Positions 1 to 8,219 of a DNA stretch of 40,843 bases are shown in pieces. Position numbers and translations under genes: made by a program. The stretch's first letter is position 1. Each line of letters starts with the position of its first letter. Below the pieces are notes generated by a model, which worked only from the letters and a program-made list of their open reading frames with translations, was not told the origin of the DNA and did not search any database. Source of the stretch: Kiritimatiellales bacterium (lineage in GTDB: Bacteria; Verrucomicrobiota; Kiritimatiellia; Kiritimatiellales; Pontiellaceae); NCBI GenBank assembly GCA_021734345.1, contig JAIPJC010000013.1, positions 1 to 40,843 on the forward strand, read 5' to 3'.

Positions 1-759
1 GTTTGGACGGCGACCACCGGCTACGATCCCTACTTCTACCTCAATACTGGAAGCACGGACTCCGGAGCCGGAATCAATGCCGATCTCTACAAGACACTGC
101 AAGTCCGTCTGCGCGTGGACAAGCCGAACGCATCCAGCACCGCGCAATTCTTCTTCTTCCCGGAAACCGGCGGCGTGCATTCGGTGAATTTCTCTGTTCC
201 TCCGGACGGGCAATGGGTTGAGCGCACCATCGATCTTTCCACCAATCCCGATTGGCATGGCCACATGGCATCTGTCCGGCTTGATCCGACGCTTGCCTCT
301 AATGCGACCGTATCTGTTGACTGGGTGCGGTTCATGCCAGCCTCGGACGGCGACTTTGATGGCGATGGGATTCCCGACATCGTGGAAGGAACGGGGGATA
401 TGGATGGCGACGGGCTGGAAAACTTCCGCGACCCGGACTCGGATAGCGACGGTTTTCTGGATGCGGAAGAAGGAGCCGGGGACTTGGACGGTGACGGGGT
501 GCCGAACTTCCTCGATGCCGACACTCCTCCCGTGTACATTGAGGGGCCGGTGTTTTCTTCCGGCGGCACCGTTGAAATGCAGGTGGACGGCCGAGCCGGA
601 CAGACCTACCTCCTTGAACGAACAACGAGCCTGACCCTGCCGGATTGGGTCGCCGTGCAAACCACCGGGCCACTGGAAACGAACCAGCCCGTCTTGCTCA
701 TTGATGTGACCCCTCCCGGCGTCGCTGCATTCTATCGGATTGTCAGGGTTGATGGGTAG
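1..759 (+). CDS. Secreted protein with calcium-type Asp repeats, 5' end cut by window
   Basis: The frame is open from base 1, so the N-terminus is missing. The visible part begins with a beta-rich stretch, then has four aspartate-rich repeats of the thrombospondin type 3 / EF-loop kind ([36 protein letters not shown]) that would bind calcium in an extracellular protein. The last 65 or so residues form a module with the pattern Y-L-L-E-R-T-T-S-L ... W-V-A-V ... AAFYRIV. The same kind of tail closes the protein ending at 6824, so it looks like a recurrent C-terminal domain of secreted proteins in this genome. What the missing N-terminal part does cannot be told; a polysaccharide-binding or cell-surface role is a guess. 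The stop is at 757-759, 76 bases before the sulfatase start. Confidence 0.8.
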   Translation, partial: VWTATTGYDPYFYLNTGSTDSGAGINADLYKTLQVRLRVDKPNASSTAQFFFFPETGGVHSVNFSVPPDGQWVERTIDLSTNPDWHGHMASVRLDPTLASNATVSVDWVRFMPASDGDFDGDGIPDIVEGTGDMDGDGLENFRDPDSDSDGFLDAEEGAGDLDGDGVPNFLDADTPPVYIEGPVFSSGGTVEMQVDGRAGQTYLLERTTSLTLPDWVAVQTTGPLETNQPVLLIDVTPPGVAAFYRIVRVDG

Positions 760-835
760 GGAGGAACGGAATGGATTTCCTGAGCAAAGCACCGGCTAGA
801 TGCCGGTTCGCATTCATTACAATGGAGCCGTCGGT

Positions 836-2839
836 ATGAAAAACAAACTCTGTTTAATAGTTTTAGCTGCTGTTCTAGCAGGCGCGGCGAAGGGAGCCGA
901 AGAGCATCCGGGGAGGCGCCCCAATGTCGTTTTTATCCTGTCGGACGACCACCGGGCGGACCTCATGGAATTCATGGGAAACCCTTATATCAAGACACCG
1001 ATTCTCGACCAAATGGCAAGGGATGGCGCAGTCTTCCAGAATGCGTTCTGCACGGCAGCTGTATGCACCCCTTCTCGGGCCTCCTTCTGGACAGGGCGGT
1101 ATTCCGAGAAAACCGGAGCACCCTGCATCGTCGATCAAGCGACAGGGTTCATCGAGCTTTCAAGGGTTTTTGCCGAAGATCTTCATGACAACGGATATAC
1201 CACTGCGTTTGTCGGAAAATGGCATCTGGGTGACGGGAAGACGCCGAAACGAGGATTCGATTACTGGGCCAGTTGGGACTGGGTGGGAAATGACTTTGAT
1301 TTCATTATCCATGAAAACGGGCTTCCGGTCCAGATGAGGGGATTCACCGACGACAACACCTCGCGAATGGCGGCGGAATTCATCCAGACGCATGCCGGGG
1401 ACGATAAGCCATTCTTCCTCTACCTAGGGCTGAAGGCACCGCACTTACCGTATGCCTATCCCGAGCGGATCGAGCATGCTTTCGATGGGGTTGACATTCC
1501 CCGTCCGGCATCTTTTGACGAGAACTACGATACCACGGGCAAGCTCGGGCTGAAAGGAACCTGCATCCGTGCGGCGGAATGGACATACGGGATTCCAAAG
1601 TTTGGAAGTTGGGAAAACTATGTGAAGTCCTATTACCGCGCCGCGCAGTCCATCGACGGATCGGTTGGCACGGTTCTTCGGTCCCTGAAAGATGCCGGGT
1701 TGGATAACAATACGCTGGTGATCTATTCATCCGACCAAGGCTACCATATTGGCGACCACGGACTGACCGAGAAACACTACACCTATCGCAACGTGCTTCA
1801 CATTCCCCTACTGATCCGCTACCCCGGACTCGTTGCGCCAGGAACCGTCTCCGACGATCTCGTTTCGGCCATCGACGTCGCGCCGACCATCCTGAATGCC
1901 TGCGGAGTGAAAAGCACGGCGGAAATGGATGGGAAAAGCCTGTTGCCGCTGCTGGAAAACGGCGGGCACGACCCGGATCCCCGCGAGGACATTTTCTGCG
2001 CGTTTGATGCGGATACCGACCGGGTGATCCTGCGCGGCAATTCCTGTGTCCGAACGAGGCAGTACAAGTTGATCTGGTTTTCGGACATCAATCATTGCGA
2101 ATTGTATGACGTGCAGAAAGATCCGGAAGAGATGAATAATCTGGCAGGCAATCTGGAGTTTGCCGCGACTTTGAAGGAAATGAAGCAGCGGCTTGAGCGA
2201 AAAATAAAAGAAACATCATGGGGCCAGTTGGAAAAACATCCGTTCACCGGAACCTGCTATGTCCTGGGGCCAGTCGCAATCCACGATGAAGAAGCGGTGC
2301 GCAAAGCCATTGCTGTTCGTGCAATCGACTACTCTTCGCCGATCCGCGCTTCCGGAAACACCTATGCATGGAAGCCTGTGAAAGTTCGGGGACCACTGGC
2401 TTTTGAGAAGATGTTTGGAAATCCCGGAGATCGGGGATTCGTGGCATTTCCGGTCATCAACAAGCAAGATTCCGTCGGCTTCCTCCAGATGGATGTCGGG
2501 GGAAACGGCCTGCCCTTGATGGGTATTTGGGATGGTCGAGTGGTTTTCGGAAACAAGCTGGCGGAGGAGATGCTCCATCAGGAAGCCGGGTTCCACCAGA
2601 AATTTTTTGAGTACTGCCCTCCGTTGCAGCCGGGGCGCAACGATGTGGTGGTGGAGTTTGCCGTGGAGGGAGGAAAGCCGCCGAATTTCGACATTACATT
2701 GACCTATGCGAAAAGCCTGCTCGAACTGCCCTCCATGGACTGCGGTAAGGAGGAAGAAGCGGTTCCGCTTCGACTTCGACCGCCGGTCCGGACGGAGATT
2801 CAGCTGCGGAACATTCTGTTGACGGGAGGAGGACTCTAA
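836..2839 (+). CDS. Secreted S1-family sulfatase with extra C-terminal domain
   Basis: Type I formylglycine-dependent sulfatase that would hydrolyse sulfate esters, probably on algal or host polysaccharides. Start chosen at 836: GGAG at 824-827 is well spaced, and a clear Sec signal peptide (MKNKLCLIVLAAVLAGAAKG) follows; an upstream in-frame ATG at 800 would put 12 residues before it. Visible active-site parts: SDD at 36-38 for calcium, CTPSR at 77-81 with Cys77 as the residue to be oxidised, GKWHLGD, and SSDQGYHIGDHG. The sulfatase fold seems to end near residue 470. About 190 further residues follow that I do not recognise (Trp- and Gly-rich, predicted beta), possibly a carbohydrate-binding module. 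A small hairpin (ACCGGC/GCCGGT, 791-807) sits just upstream. First gene of a three-gene unit. No sulfatase-maturing enzyme is encoded in the window. Confidence 0.92.
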   Translation: MKNKLCLIVLAAVLAGAAKGAEEHPGRRPNVVFILSDDHRADLMEFMGNPYIKTPILDQMARDGAVFQNAFCTAAVCTPSRASFWTGRYSEKTGAPCIVDQATGFIELSRVFAEDLHDNGYTTAFVGKWHLGDGKTPKRGFDYWASWDWVGNDFDFIIHENGLPVQMRGFTDDNTSRMAAEFIQTHAGDDKPFFLYLGLKAPHLPYAYPERIEHAFDGVDIPRPASFDENYDTTGKLGLKGTCIRAAEWTYGIPKFGSWENYVKSYYRAAQSIDGSVGTVLRSLKDAGLDNNTLVIYSSDQGYHIGDHGLTEKHYTYRNVLHIPLLIRYPGLVAPGTVSDDLVSAIDVAPTILNACGVKSTAEMDGKSLLPLLENGGHDPDPREDIFCAFDADTDRVILRGNSCVRTRQYKLIWFSDINHCELYDVQKDPEEMNNLAGNLEFAATLKEMKQRLERKIKETSWGQLEKHPFTGTCYVLGPVAIHDEEAVRKAIAVRAIDYSSPIRASGNTYAWKPVKVRGPLAFEKMFGNPGDRGFVAFPVINKQDSVGFLQMDVGGNGLPLMGIWDGRVVFGNKLAEEMLHQEAGFHQKFFEYCPPLQPGRNDVVVEFAVEGGKPPNFDITLTYAKSLLELPSMDCGKEEEAVPLRLRPPVRTEIQLRNILLTGGGL

Positions 2840-2842
2840 AAA

Positions 2843-3652
2843 ATGTCGATCAATCAATTTGCAGGACTGCGGAAAATCCGGCGGCTGGTCGAATCGTATC
2901 AGCGGCCGGTCGATAAGTTTGATCCGTCCGGATCATGGTCGCATCAGTACGATATTTACATGATTGCCCACTCCAATTTTGTGAATCTGGGAACCATTCG
3001 GGTTTCTCGAAAGCCGTCTAAAAATGGTGCGCGGCTTGAACTTCTGACCGTTCGTCCGACTGCGGAACCGAACCTGCAGCATTTCACGCAGGCAACGCTG
3101 GTATGCGAGGGCAATCTGCTTGCTTCGCCGCGGCAATGGAGCGTGACGACCAAAATCGCCGCATCGGAAACCGCCGCGCCGTATTTCAATTCCGGCATGA
3201 CCAAAACATCGGAGTTCAACAACGGACAGGTTTGCATTTCAGCTGACGGGAAAACGATGGATAAAACCATTCCGTTAACGGAACCGTACGGCTGCAAATT
3301 CTGCATGCTGGATGCCGTCCAGCGAATGCCCGCTGAAAAAGGATTCGTTATTCCGGAGTTCGTTTTCCTTGATGAATACGATCAAATTCGGTCTGGATAC
3401 CGGCTGGAGTTTCGGCAAAACACGTCGATCCAATTGAAGTATGAAACCGCGATGTTGAGTCTATTCACCATGGCCGGAACGGGACAAATTCCCGCTTCGT
3501 ACTGGCGGGATGCAACGGGTCGGCTGTTGTTCTTTGTTTCAGGTCTGGAGGTGTATGTACTTTCCGAGGAAAACGGAATCCCCCTTGGGTTTTATAAGGA
3601 ACCGGATGTGTTTAAGCAGTCGGCTCAACTCATGAAGAAGGAGGGAGAATGA
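2843..3652 (+). CDS. Unknown protein between two sulfatases
   Basis: I do not recognise this 269-residue protein. It has no evident signal peptide or membrane segment. The N-terminal 40 residues are polar and helical, and the rest alternates short beta-like stretches (GTIRVSRK, ARLELLTV, WSVTTKIA, YRLEFRQN, IQLKYETAM, LEVYVLSE), suggesting a beta-barrel or beta-sandwich. Three cysteines lie close together around CKFCML. It starts 3 bases after the upstream sulfatase stop and overlaps the next sulfatase start by 4 bases (ATGA), so it is translationally coupled to both. Its place inside a sulfatase operon suggests a part in the same polysaccharide pathway, but as no export signal is seen it may act inside the cell. 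Function unknown. Confidence 0.8.
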   Translation: MSINQFAGLRKIRRLVESYQRPVDKFDPSGSWSHQYDIYMIAHSNFVNLGTIRVSRKPSKNGARLELLTVRPTAEPNLQHFTQATLVCEGNLLASPRQWSVTTKIAASETAAPYFNSGMTKTSEFNNGQVCISADGKTMDKTIPLTEPYGCKFCMLDAVQRMPAEKGFVIPEFVFLDEYDQIRSGYRLEFRQNTSIQLKYETAMLSLFTMAGTGQIPASYWRDATGRLLFFVSGLEVYVLSEENGIPLGFYKEPDVFKQSAQLMKKEGE

Positions 3653-5169
3653 GTTTGAATCGGAGAGATTTTCTCGGGTCAGCGGTGGGCGGAACGCTTC
3701 TTTCCCTGAGCGGCGGATCGGTCGGTGCTGCTCCGATAGGAACAGATCGTCCCAATATTCTGATGATCATAGTTGATCAGATGAATCTCGATGCCATTTC
3801 GGCATACCGGGAAATTCTGAAAGATCCGGCGTACGGCTGCCACTGGCTGAACACGCCCAACCTCGACTATCTGGTGGGCAATGGGACGTCGTTTATCGAG
3901 TCGCACAGCGCCGACCCGATCTGCTGCCCAGCGCGGGCCTCGGTTTTTACCGGCCGCATGTCCTGCGAGCACGGTGTGTTCTACAACAATATCGGCATTG
4001 ACGCCGATGTTCCAAACCTCGGACAGTGGTTGGAGAGAGAGGCGGGGTATAAAACCGTCTACTGCGGCAAATGGCATGCCGGCGGCGCGTGGAACTGCCC
4101 GACGATTTCCGGGGTCCGGAAAATTCCTGGGTTTGACATACTGCCGGTCGGCAGTCACTACGGAGTCGGACGAACGCTGGATTACGAAGTGTCGACATCA
4201 ACGGAAGCCTTTGTCCGCAACTACAAGGATCCCCGACCGTTGTTCATGGTCGCCGGGTTGCTCAATCCGCACGACATCTGTTTCTGGCATCCCGTTTCCA
4301 GCCGCGGACTGATCACGCTCGATGAGGATTATTATGGTCTGGGCGAAGCCTTGCCGTCCCTGCCGCCGAATCAGGATGTCTCGTTTGATGAGACGGGGAT
4401 AACAGATCGCAATAAAATCGATCCCAACCAGTGGGGCGACATGCAGTGGAAAAATTACATCCACGACTACCTGCGCCAGATTGAAATCCTTGATCGCGAC
4501 GTCGGGCGGATGCTCGATGCCGTTCGTGCGCGCGACGACAACACGGTGGTGATCTTCACATCCGATCACGGCGACGGAGCCGGGCGGCATCGACGGGTCG
4601 GAAAATGGCAGCCGTATGAAAGTTCGGTTAAGGTGCCGCTGATCATCTATGGGCCGGGGGTGCGCGCCGGCGCAGTGGATCAGAAACATCTGGTCAGCGG
4701 CGTCGATCTGTTCCCCACCGTTTGCGAGCTGGCCGGAGCGGTTTCGCCGCAGAACATGCGCGGATACTCACTGGTGCCGCTTCTGCGCGGAACGGCGATG
4801 CAGGAATGGCGCGATCATGTTTATTATTCCTTCCAGCACACCGGTCGCTGCATCCGGACGAAGAAATATAAATATGTGATGCGCTACAAATTTTCTGGGC
4901 AGGTCTCAAAGCCGCCATCTGGTCCGGAGGTGCCCGACCTGCCCTTTGTTCTGAAAGAAGGCGGTGCGGCGTCGCGGTTTGTTCCTGGCGAAGGTGACCG
5001 CTTTGAAAAAGAGCCGAACGAATTTCTGTTCGATATAGAAAACGATCCATGGGAAACGAGAAACCTTGCCGGGGATCCGCAATATTCCACCGTGCTTGAA
5101 GCGCACGAACAGCTCCTGCGGAACTGGGAGGCCATGCTCGACATTGGAACTCGGCATGATCGGAACTAG
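3649..5169 (+). CDS. Tat-exported S1-family sulfatase
   Basis: 506-residue formylglycine sulfatase. The N-terminus carries a twin-arginine signal (NRRDFLGS, then a hydrophobic Gly/Ser stretch ending GGSVGAAP), so export of the folded protein is likely. Active-site parts: IVDQ at 41-44 (one Asp where the other two sulfatases here have two), CCPAR at 92-96 fitting C-x-P-x-R with Cys92 as the formylglycine precursor, GKWHAGG, and TSDHGDGAGRHRRVGKW. An AAGGAGGGAG ribosome site precedes the ATG, which overlaps the previous gene by 4 bases. The C-terminal part keeps the usual LFDIENDPWETRNLA segment that ends the sulfatase fold, so the enzyme is probably intact. Its stop codon TAG (5167-5169) lies inside the left terminal repeat of the small element at 5166-5291, so the last residues may have been changed by that insertion. 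Substrate unknown. Confidence 0.92.
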   Translation: MSLNRRDFLGSAVGGTLLSLSGGSVGAAPIGTDRPNILMIIVDQMNLDAISAYREILKDPAYGCHWLNTPNLDYLVGNGTSFIESHSADPICCPARASVFTGRMSCEHGVFYNNIGIDADVPNLGQWLEREAGYKTVYCGKWHAGGAWNCPTISGVRKIPGFDILPVGSHYGVGRTLDYEVSTSTEAFVRNYKDPRPLFMVAGLLNPHDICFWHPVSSRGLITLDEDYYGLGEALPSLPPNQDVSFDETGITDRNKIDPNQWGDMQWKNYIHDYLRQIEILDRDVGRMLDAVRARDDNTVVIFTSDHGDGAGRHRRVGKWQPYESSVKVPLIIYGPGVRAGAVDQKHLVSGVDLFPTVCELAGAVSPQNMRGYSLVPLLRGTAMQEWRDHVYYSFQHTGRCIRTKKYKYVMRYKFSGQVSKPPSGPEVPDLPFVLKEGGAASRFVPGEGDRFEKEPNEFLFDIENDPWETRNLAGDPQYSTVLEAHEQLLRNWEAMLDIGTRHDRN

Positions 5170-5291
5170 AACCTATCCTAAAAGCCATTTATCGCCCGGT
5201 CAGGGAGCCGGAGCTACATGCATTTTCCAGAAAAACCACACGCTGTAGGCCACGTGCCCTCACACGGCGGCGGTTTTGGGATAGGTTCTAG
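5166..5291. mobile_element. MITE-like element with 18-bp terminal inverted repeats
   Basis: The left end CTAGAACCTATCCTAAAA (5166-5183) and right end TTTTGGGATAGGTTCTAG (5274-5291) are inverted copies with one mismatch. The element is 126 bp and too short to encode a transposase. The outermost bases are CTAG on both sides, which could be a duplicated target (CTAG, or the central TA) as made by some IS5-group and IS630-group elements; the bases outside do not show a longer duplication. The interior is GC-rich with partial palindromes. This fits a non-autonomous miniature element mobilised in trans, but no transposase is present in the window. It supplies the stop codon of the upstream sulfatase and of the small minus-strand ORF on its other side. 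Confidence 0.7.
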
Positions 5292-5404
5292 TGAGACCCG
5301 CGATAAATAAAGTCCATCAATCCAACCGCTTCATCCATGGATATGAACTCCAGATCGTCGTACCTTACGTTGGTTTCGGAAGAGCTGCGGAAATAGTGTG
5401 GCAT
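5288..5404 (-). pseudogene. Small ORF, possibly a gene fragment cut by the MITE-like element
   Basis: A 38-codon minus-strand frame starts at 5404 with GGAAGG about 5 bases upstream and ends at a TAG that lies within the right terminal repeat of the adjacent element. The predicted peptide begins MPHYFRSSSETN and ends EAVGLMDFIYRGSH. It reads like real protein and is unlike its neighbours. It may be the N-terminal stub of a gene truncated by the insertion, or a short genuine ORF; I cannot identify it. Its upstream part touches the decayed paralogue tail at 5409-5448, so chance cannot be excluded. Confidence 0.3.
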
Positions 5405-5408
5405 GGAA

Positions 5409-5448
5409 GCCTTCCATCAGGATCTTTCGAATAGGATATCATTGAAAC
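5409..5448 (+). pseudogene. Decayed 3' tail of a third copy of the tandem paralogue
   Basis: The 5' leader of the gene starting at 5466 matches the 3' end of that same gene. Positions 5426-5448 match 6816-6838 at 22 of 23 bases, and 5409-5421 match 6798-6810 at 11 of 13, with a one-base length difference between the blocks. In the intact gene this segment encodes the end AFYQVVFE plus the stop and the following spacer. The leader therefore appears to be the leftover end of a further upstream copy, lost by deletion, with a one-base gap breaking the frame. Confidence 0.55.
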
Positions 5449-5465
5449 CAACAAAGGAGAAAGAC

Positions 5466-6824
5466 ATGGGAAAGACAAGATACATCTATATTTGTTTGCT
5501 GGCGGCACTGGCCGGAACAGCGAGCGGTTCGTATACATTCACCGGAGCACAAAACAACCAGTTGTTGACCGCAACGAACTGGGTCGAGAATGTGTCGCCC
5601 GTCAATCAGCATCTTGTTTTTGCGGATAATGGGTGGACGAGCCGAAACATGGTCACCACTGGGGGAGCGGGGTACCTGTACGCGCTGTCCATGACCGTGA
5701 ACTCGAATGTCAACAGCGTGACAACCGACGAGTTCCAGATTAACGGGTGGACTGCGACTTCCCGTGTCTTTTGCTACAACGGCGTTTCCGTTGATGCGGA
5801 CGTATCCAAAAATGTTCGCCTGTCGGGTTATTGGGGATTTAACGCGGGAGTGAATGCGAATCCCGTCTTCCAGCATTACGGATCCGGTATTTTGCAAATG
5901 CAGGTGAGCCAGTATGGCCTGGTCGGTACGATAAACTCGGTGAGATTCAAGGGGAATAATTTGAACAAGGTTTCCGTAACGACCTTCAGCCAGAATTGGA
6001 TCGGAACCACAATTCTTGACAACGTCGACATGGCGATTGCCCGGCCCACTGCCGGTGCTACGACCAATGCGATAGGTTCCGGCCTACTTGATCTGACCGC
6101 CGGCTCCAAGCTGTCACTGACCGGCTATGCGGTTCTTGGCAATTCCGAGATCCAGATCGAAAACGGAACCGTGTTCGACGTGTCCGGAATAGCGGGCGGG
6201 GTGTTTACAAACGCCACGCTTCTCCAAGGAAAAGGGACGGTCGTTGGCGACATCTATCAGACAGGAGCCCTCCGTGCCGGCCCAGGAATTGGGACTTTTA
6301 CATTCCAAGGGGGGCTCGCCGTGGCGGAAACGTCGTCGGTAGGATTCGAGCTTGGCACCGGATCGTATGATGTTCTTGCGAATGACGGAGGGGATACCCT
6401 CGTGGTGGCCGAGGGCTCCGAATGGAAGTTCAACGGCATGGGGGCTGAACTTCTGAATGGAATACCTATGACTGTGTTGGCCGGTTGGGGCAGTATTTCG
6501 GGATCCAGTACAAACATCGTCCTAACCAATTTTGCGGAAGGCTATTCCCTCGACACATCCGAATTGTTCACGAGCGGCGTGGTTACGGTGCGCTACAGCG
6601 GCCCCCCGCCCGCCTCCCAAATTTCAGTGGCCGATAGCAACAGCGTTGTAATTTGCTGGGACGGCGGAACCAACAAGGCTTATGCAGTCCAGCGCAAGAC
6701 AGACCTACTCTTCGGAACTTGGAGCAATGTGGTCGAGGGGGTCATCTCAGGGAATGGCGGCATGGTTTGCGTAACGAACGATACGTCCGCCTCGCAGGCC
6801 TTCTACCAGGTTGTGTTCGAATAG
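5466..6824 (+). CDS. Secreted beta-repeat protein, tandem copy 1 (no PEP-CTERM)
   Basis: 452-residue secreted protein. The start at 5466 follows AAAGGAG and opens a clean Sec signal peptide (MGKTRYIYICLLAALAGTASG); the longer frame from 5403 would run through the leader. Residues 22-375 are rich in Gly, Asn, Thr and Val with repeating segments such as ENGTVFDVSG, ALLQGKG/TLLQGKG and GDIYQTGALRAGPG, typical of autotransporter-associated beta-strand proteins that form long beta-solenoids. Residues 1-375 align without net gap to the next gene, then the two diverge completely. This copy ends with 77 residues (WDGGTNKAYAVQRKTDL ... AFYQVVFE) resembling the tail of the protein at 1-759. It lacks a PEP-CTERM anchor, so it may be released or sorted differently. 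Molecular role unknown; a surface or matrix structural protein is most likely. Confidence 0.85.
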   Translation: MGKTRYIYICLLAALAGTASGSYTFTGAQNNQLLTATNWVENVSPVNQHLVFADNGWTSRNMVTTGGAGYLYALSMTVNSNVNSVTTDEFQINGWTATSRVFCYNGVSVDADVSKNVRLSGYWGFNAGVNANPVFQHYGSGILQMQVSQYGLVGTINSVRFKGNNLNKVSVTTFSQNWIGTTILDNVDMAIARPTAGATTNAIGSGLLDLTAGSKLSLTGYAVLGNSEIQIENGTVFDVSGIAGGVFTNATLLQGKGTVVGDIYQTGALRAGPGIGTFTFQGGLAVAETSSVGFELGTGSYDVLANDGGDTLVVAEGSEWKFNGMGAELLNGIPMTVLAGWGSISGSSTNIVLTNFAEGYSLDTSELFTSGVVTVRYSGPPPASQISVADSNSVVICWDGGTNKAYAVQRKTDLLFGTWSNVVEGVISGNGGMVCVTNDTSASQAFYQVVFE

Positions 6825-6855
6825 GACATCATTGAAACTCAGGAAAAGGTTCGTT

Positions 6856-8061
6856 ATGAAAAATAAAAAGTGCATACACATTTGCTTGATGGCGGCCATG
6901 GCCGGAACAGCGTTTGGCGCGTATACTTTCAACGGGGCAGTCAACAACCAGTTGTTGACCGCAGGGAACTGGGTCGAGGGCGTGTCGCCCGTCAATCAGC
7001 ACCTTGTTTTTGCGGATAATGGGTGGATGAGCCGAAGCATGGTCACCACCGGGGGCGCAGGGTATCTGTACGCGCTGTCCATGACCGTGAACTCTAATGT
7101 CAACAGCGTGACAACCCCCGAGTTCCAGATCAACGGGTGGACTGCGGGTTCCCGTGTCTTTTCCTACAACGGCGTTGCCATCGATGCGGGCGTATCCAAA
7201 AACGTTCGACTGTCGGGCTATTGGGGATTTAACGCAGGGGTAAATGCGAATCCCGTCTTCCAGCATTACGGATCCGGCGTTTTGGAAATGAAGGTGGGCC
7301 AGTATAGCCAAGTGGGCACGATAAGCTCGGTTAGTTTCAAGGGAAATAATTTGAACAAGGTTTCCGTAACGACCTTCAACCAGAACTGGACCGGAACCAC
7401 GGTTCTTGACAACGTCGATATGGCGATTGACCGGCCTACTGCCGGGGCCGGGGTCAATGCGGTTGGCTCGGGGCTTCTTTCGCTAACCTCCGGCTCCAAG
7501 CTGTCGATGACCGACTATGCGGCTCTTGGCAATTCCGAAATCCGGATCGCAGACGGGAGCGTGTTCGATGTGTCCGGAATGGCGGGTGGGGTCTTTACAA
7601 ACGCCGCGCTTCTCCAAGGAAAAGGGACGATCGTTGGCGACATTTACCAGACAGGAGCCCTTCGCGCCGGTCCGGGGGTTGGAACGCTTACATTCCAGGA
7701 TGGGCTCACGGTGGCTGAAACATCGTCGGTGGGTTTCGAGCTTTTTCCCGGTGGCTTTGATCTCCTCGCGAATGACGGTGGGGATACCCTTATGGTGGCC
7801 GAGGGCTCCGAATGGAATTTCAACGGTGCGGGGGCTGAGCTCCTGAATGGGGCGACCCTGGCTGTTTTGGACGGTTGGGGAAGTATTTCAGGTTCAAGCA
7901 CTAATATAGTCTTAAGCAATTTTGCGGAAGGTTATTCCCTCGACACATCCGAGTTGTTCACTAGCGGGGTGGTTACCGTAATCCCGGAGCCTGCCACATT
8001 GGGTCTGGTTGCCTTCATCGCCATCGGCATGTTGACCATTCGTCGGGTTCTGGCTTTGTAG
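6856..8061 (+). CDS. Secreted beta-repeat protein, tandem copy 2, PEP-CTERM anchored
   Basis: 401-residue paralogue of the preceding gene and nearly identical to it over 375 codons. The start at 6856 follows AGGAAAAGG and encodes the signal peptide MKNKKCIHICLMAAMAGTAFG. The last 26 residues are a PEP-CTERM sorting signal: IPEPATLGL, a hydrophobic helix, then RR near the end. Exosortase would cleave it and attach or release the protein at the cell envelope; no exosortase gene is in the window. The gene follows its twin by 31 bases, and that spacer repeats the leader of the twin. The nucleotide similarity suggests recent duplication or gene conversion. A strong terminator follows. Confidence 0.9.
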   Translation: MKNKKCIHICLMAAMAGTAFGAYTFNGAVNNQLLTAGNWVEGVSPVNQHLVFADNGWMSRSMVTTGGAGYLYALSMTVNSNVNSVTTPEFQINGWTAGSRVFSYNGVAIDAGVSKNVRLSGYWGFNAGVNANPVFQHYGSGVLEMKVGQYSQVGTISSVSFKGNNLNKVSVTTFNQNWTGTTVLDNVDMAIDRPTAGAGVNAVGSGLLSLTSGSKLSMTDYAALGNSEIRIADGSVFDVSGMAGGVFTNAALLQGKGTIVGDIYQTGALRAGPGVGTLTFQDGLTVAETSSVGFELFPGGFDLLANDGGDTLMVAEGSEWNFNGAGAELLNGATLAVLDGWGSISGSSTNIVLSNFAEGYSLDTSELFTSGVVTVIPEPATLGLVAFIAIGMLTIRRVLAL

Positions 8062-8079
8062 ATGGAACCACTTGTTTGG

Positions 8080-8114
8080 AAACAAAGCCTCTTCGGGAAG
8101 AGGCTTTGTTTATT
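8080..8114 (+). terminator. Rho-independent terminator after the tandem pair
   Basis: Perfect 14-bp stem AAACAAAGCCTCTT / AAGAGGCTTTGTTT (8080-8093 and 8098-8111) around a CGGG loop, followed by a short T-rich tail. It separates the secreted paralogues from the nucleoside hydrolase locus. An in-frame ATG at 8076 for the next ORF would place coding sequence across it and was rejected. Confidence 0.9.
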
Positions 8115-8219
8115 CAAACCCATGACGATGAATCAATGGTTCTATGGGAAGGTAGTTGTGCCAACTTTGGAATGTATGGTTTCAGGTGTTTGTTTTATGT
8201 AATCCTCCAACTGCAAGAA

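Noticed and set aside
800-835. Longer N-terminus of the first sulfatase from ATG 800
   Set aside because: It would place 12 polar residues before a good signal peptide; the ribosome site fits ATG 836.
8076-8219. Nucleoside hydrolase start at 8076
   Set aside because: The frame would cross the perfect terminator at 8080-8114; the family N-terminus begins near 8220-8232.
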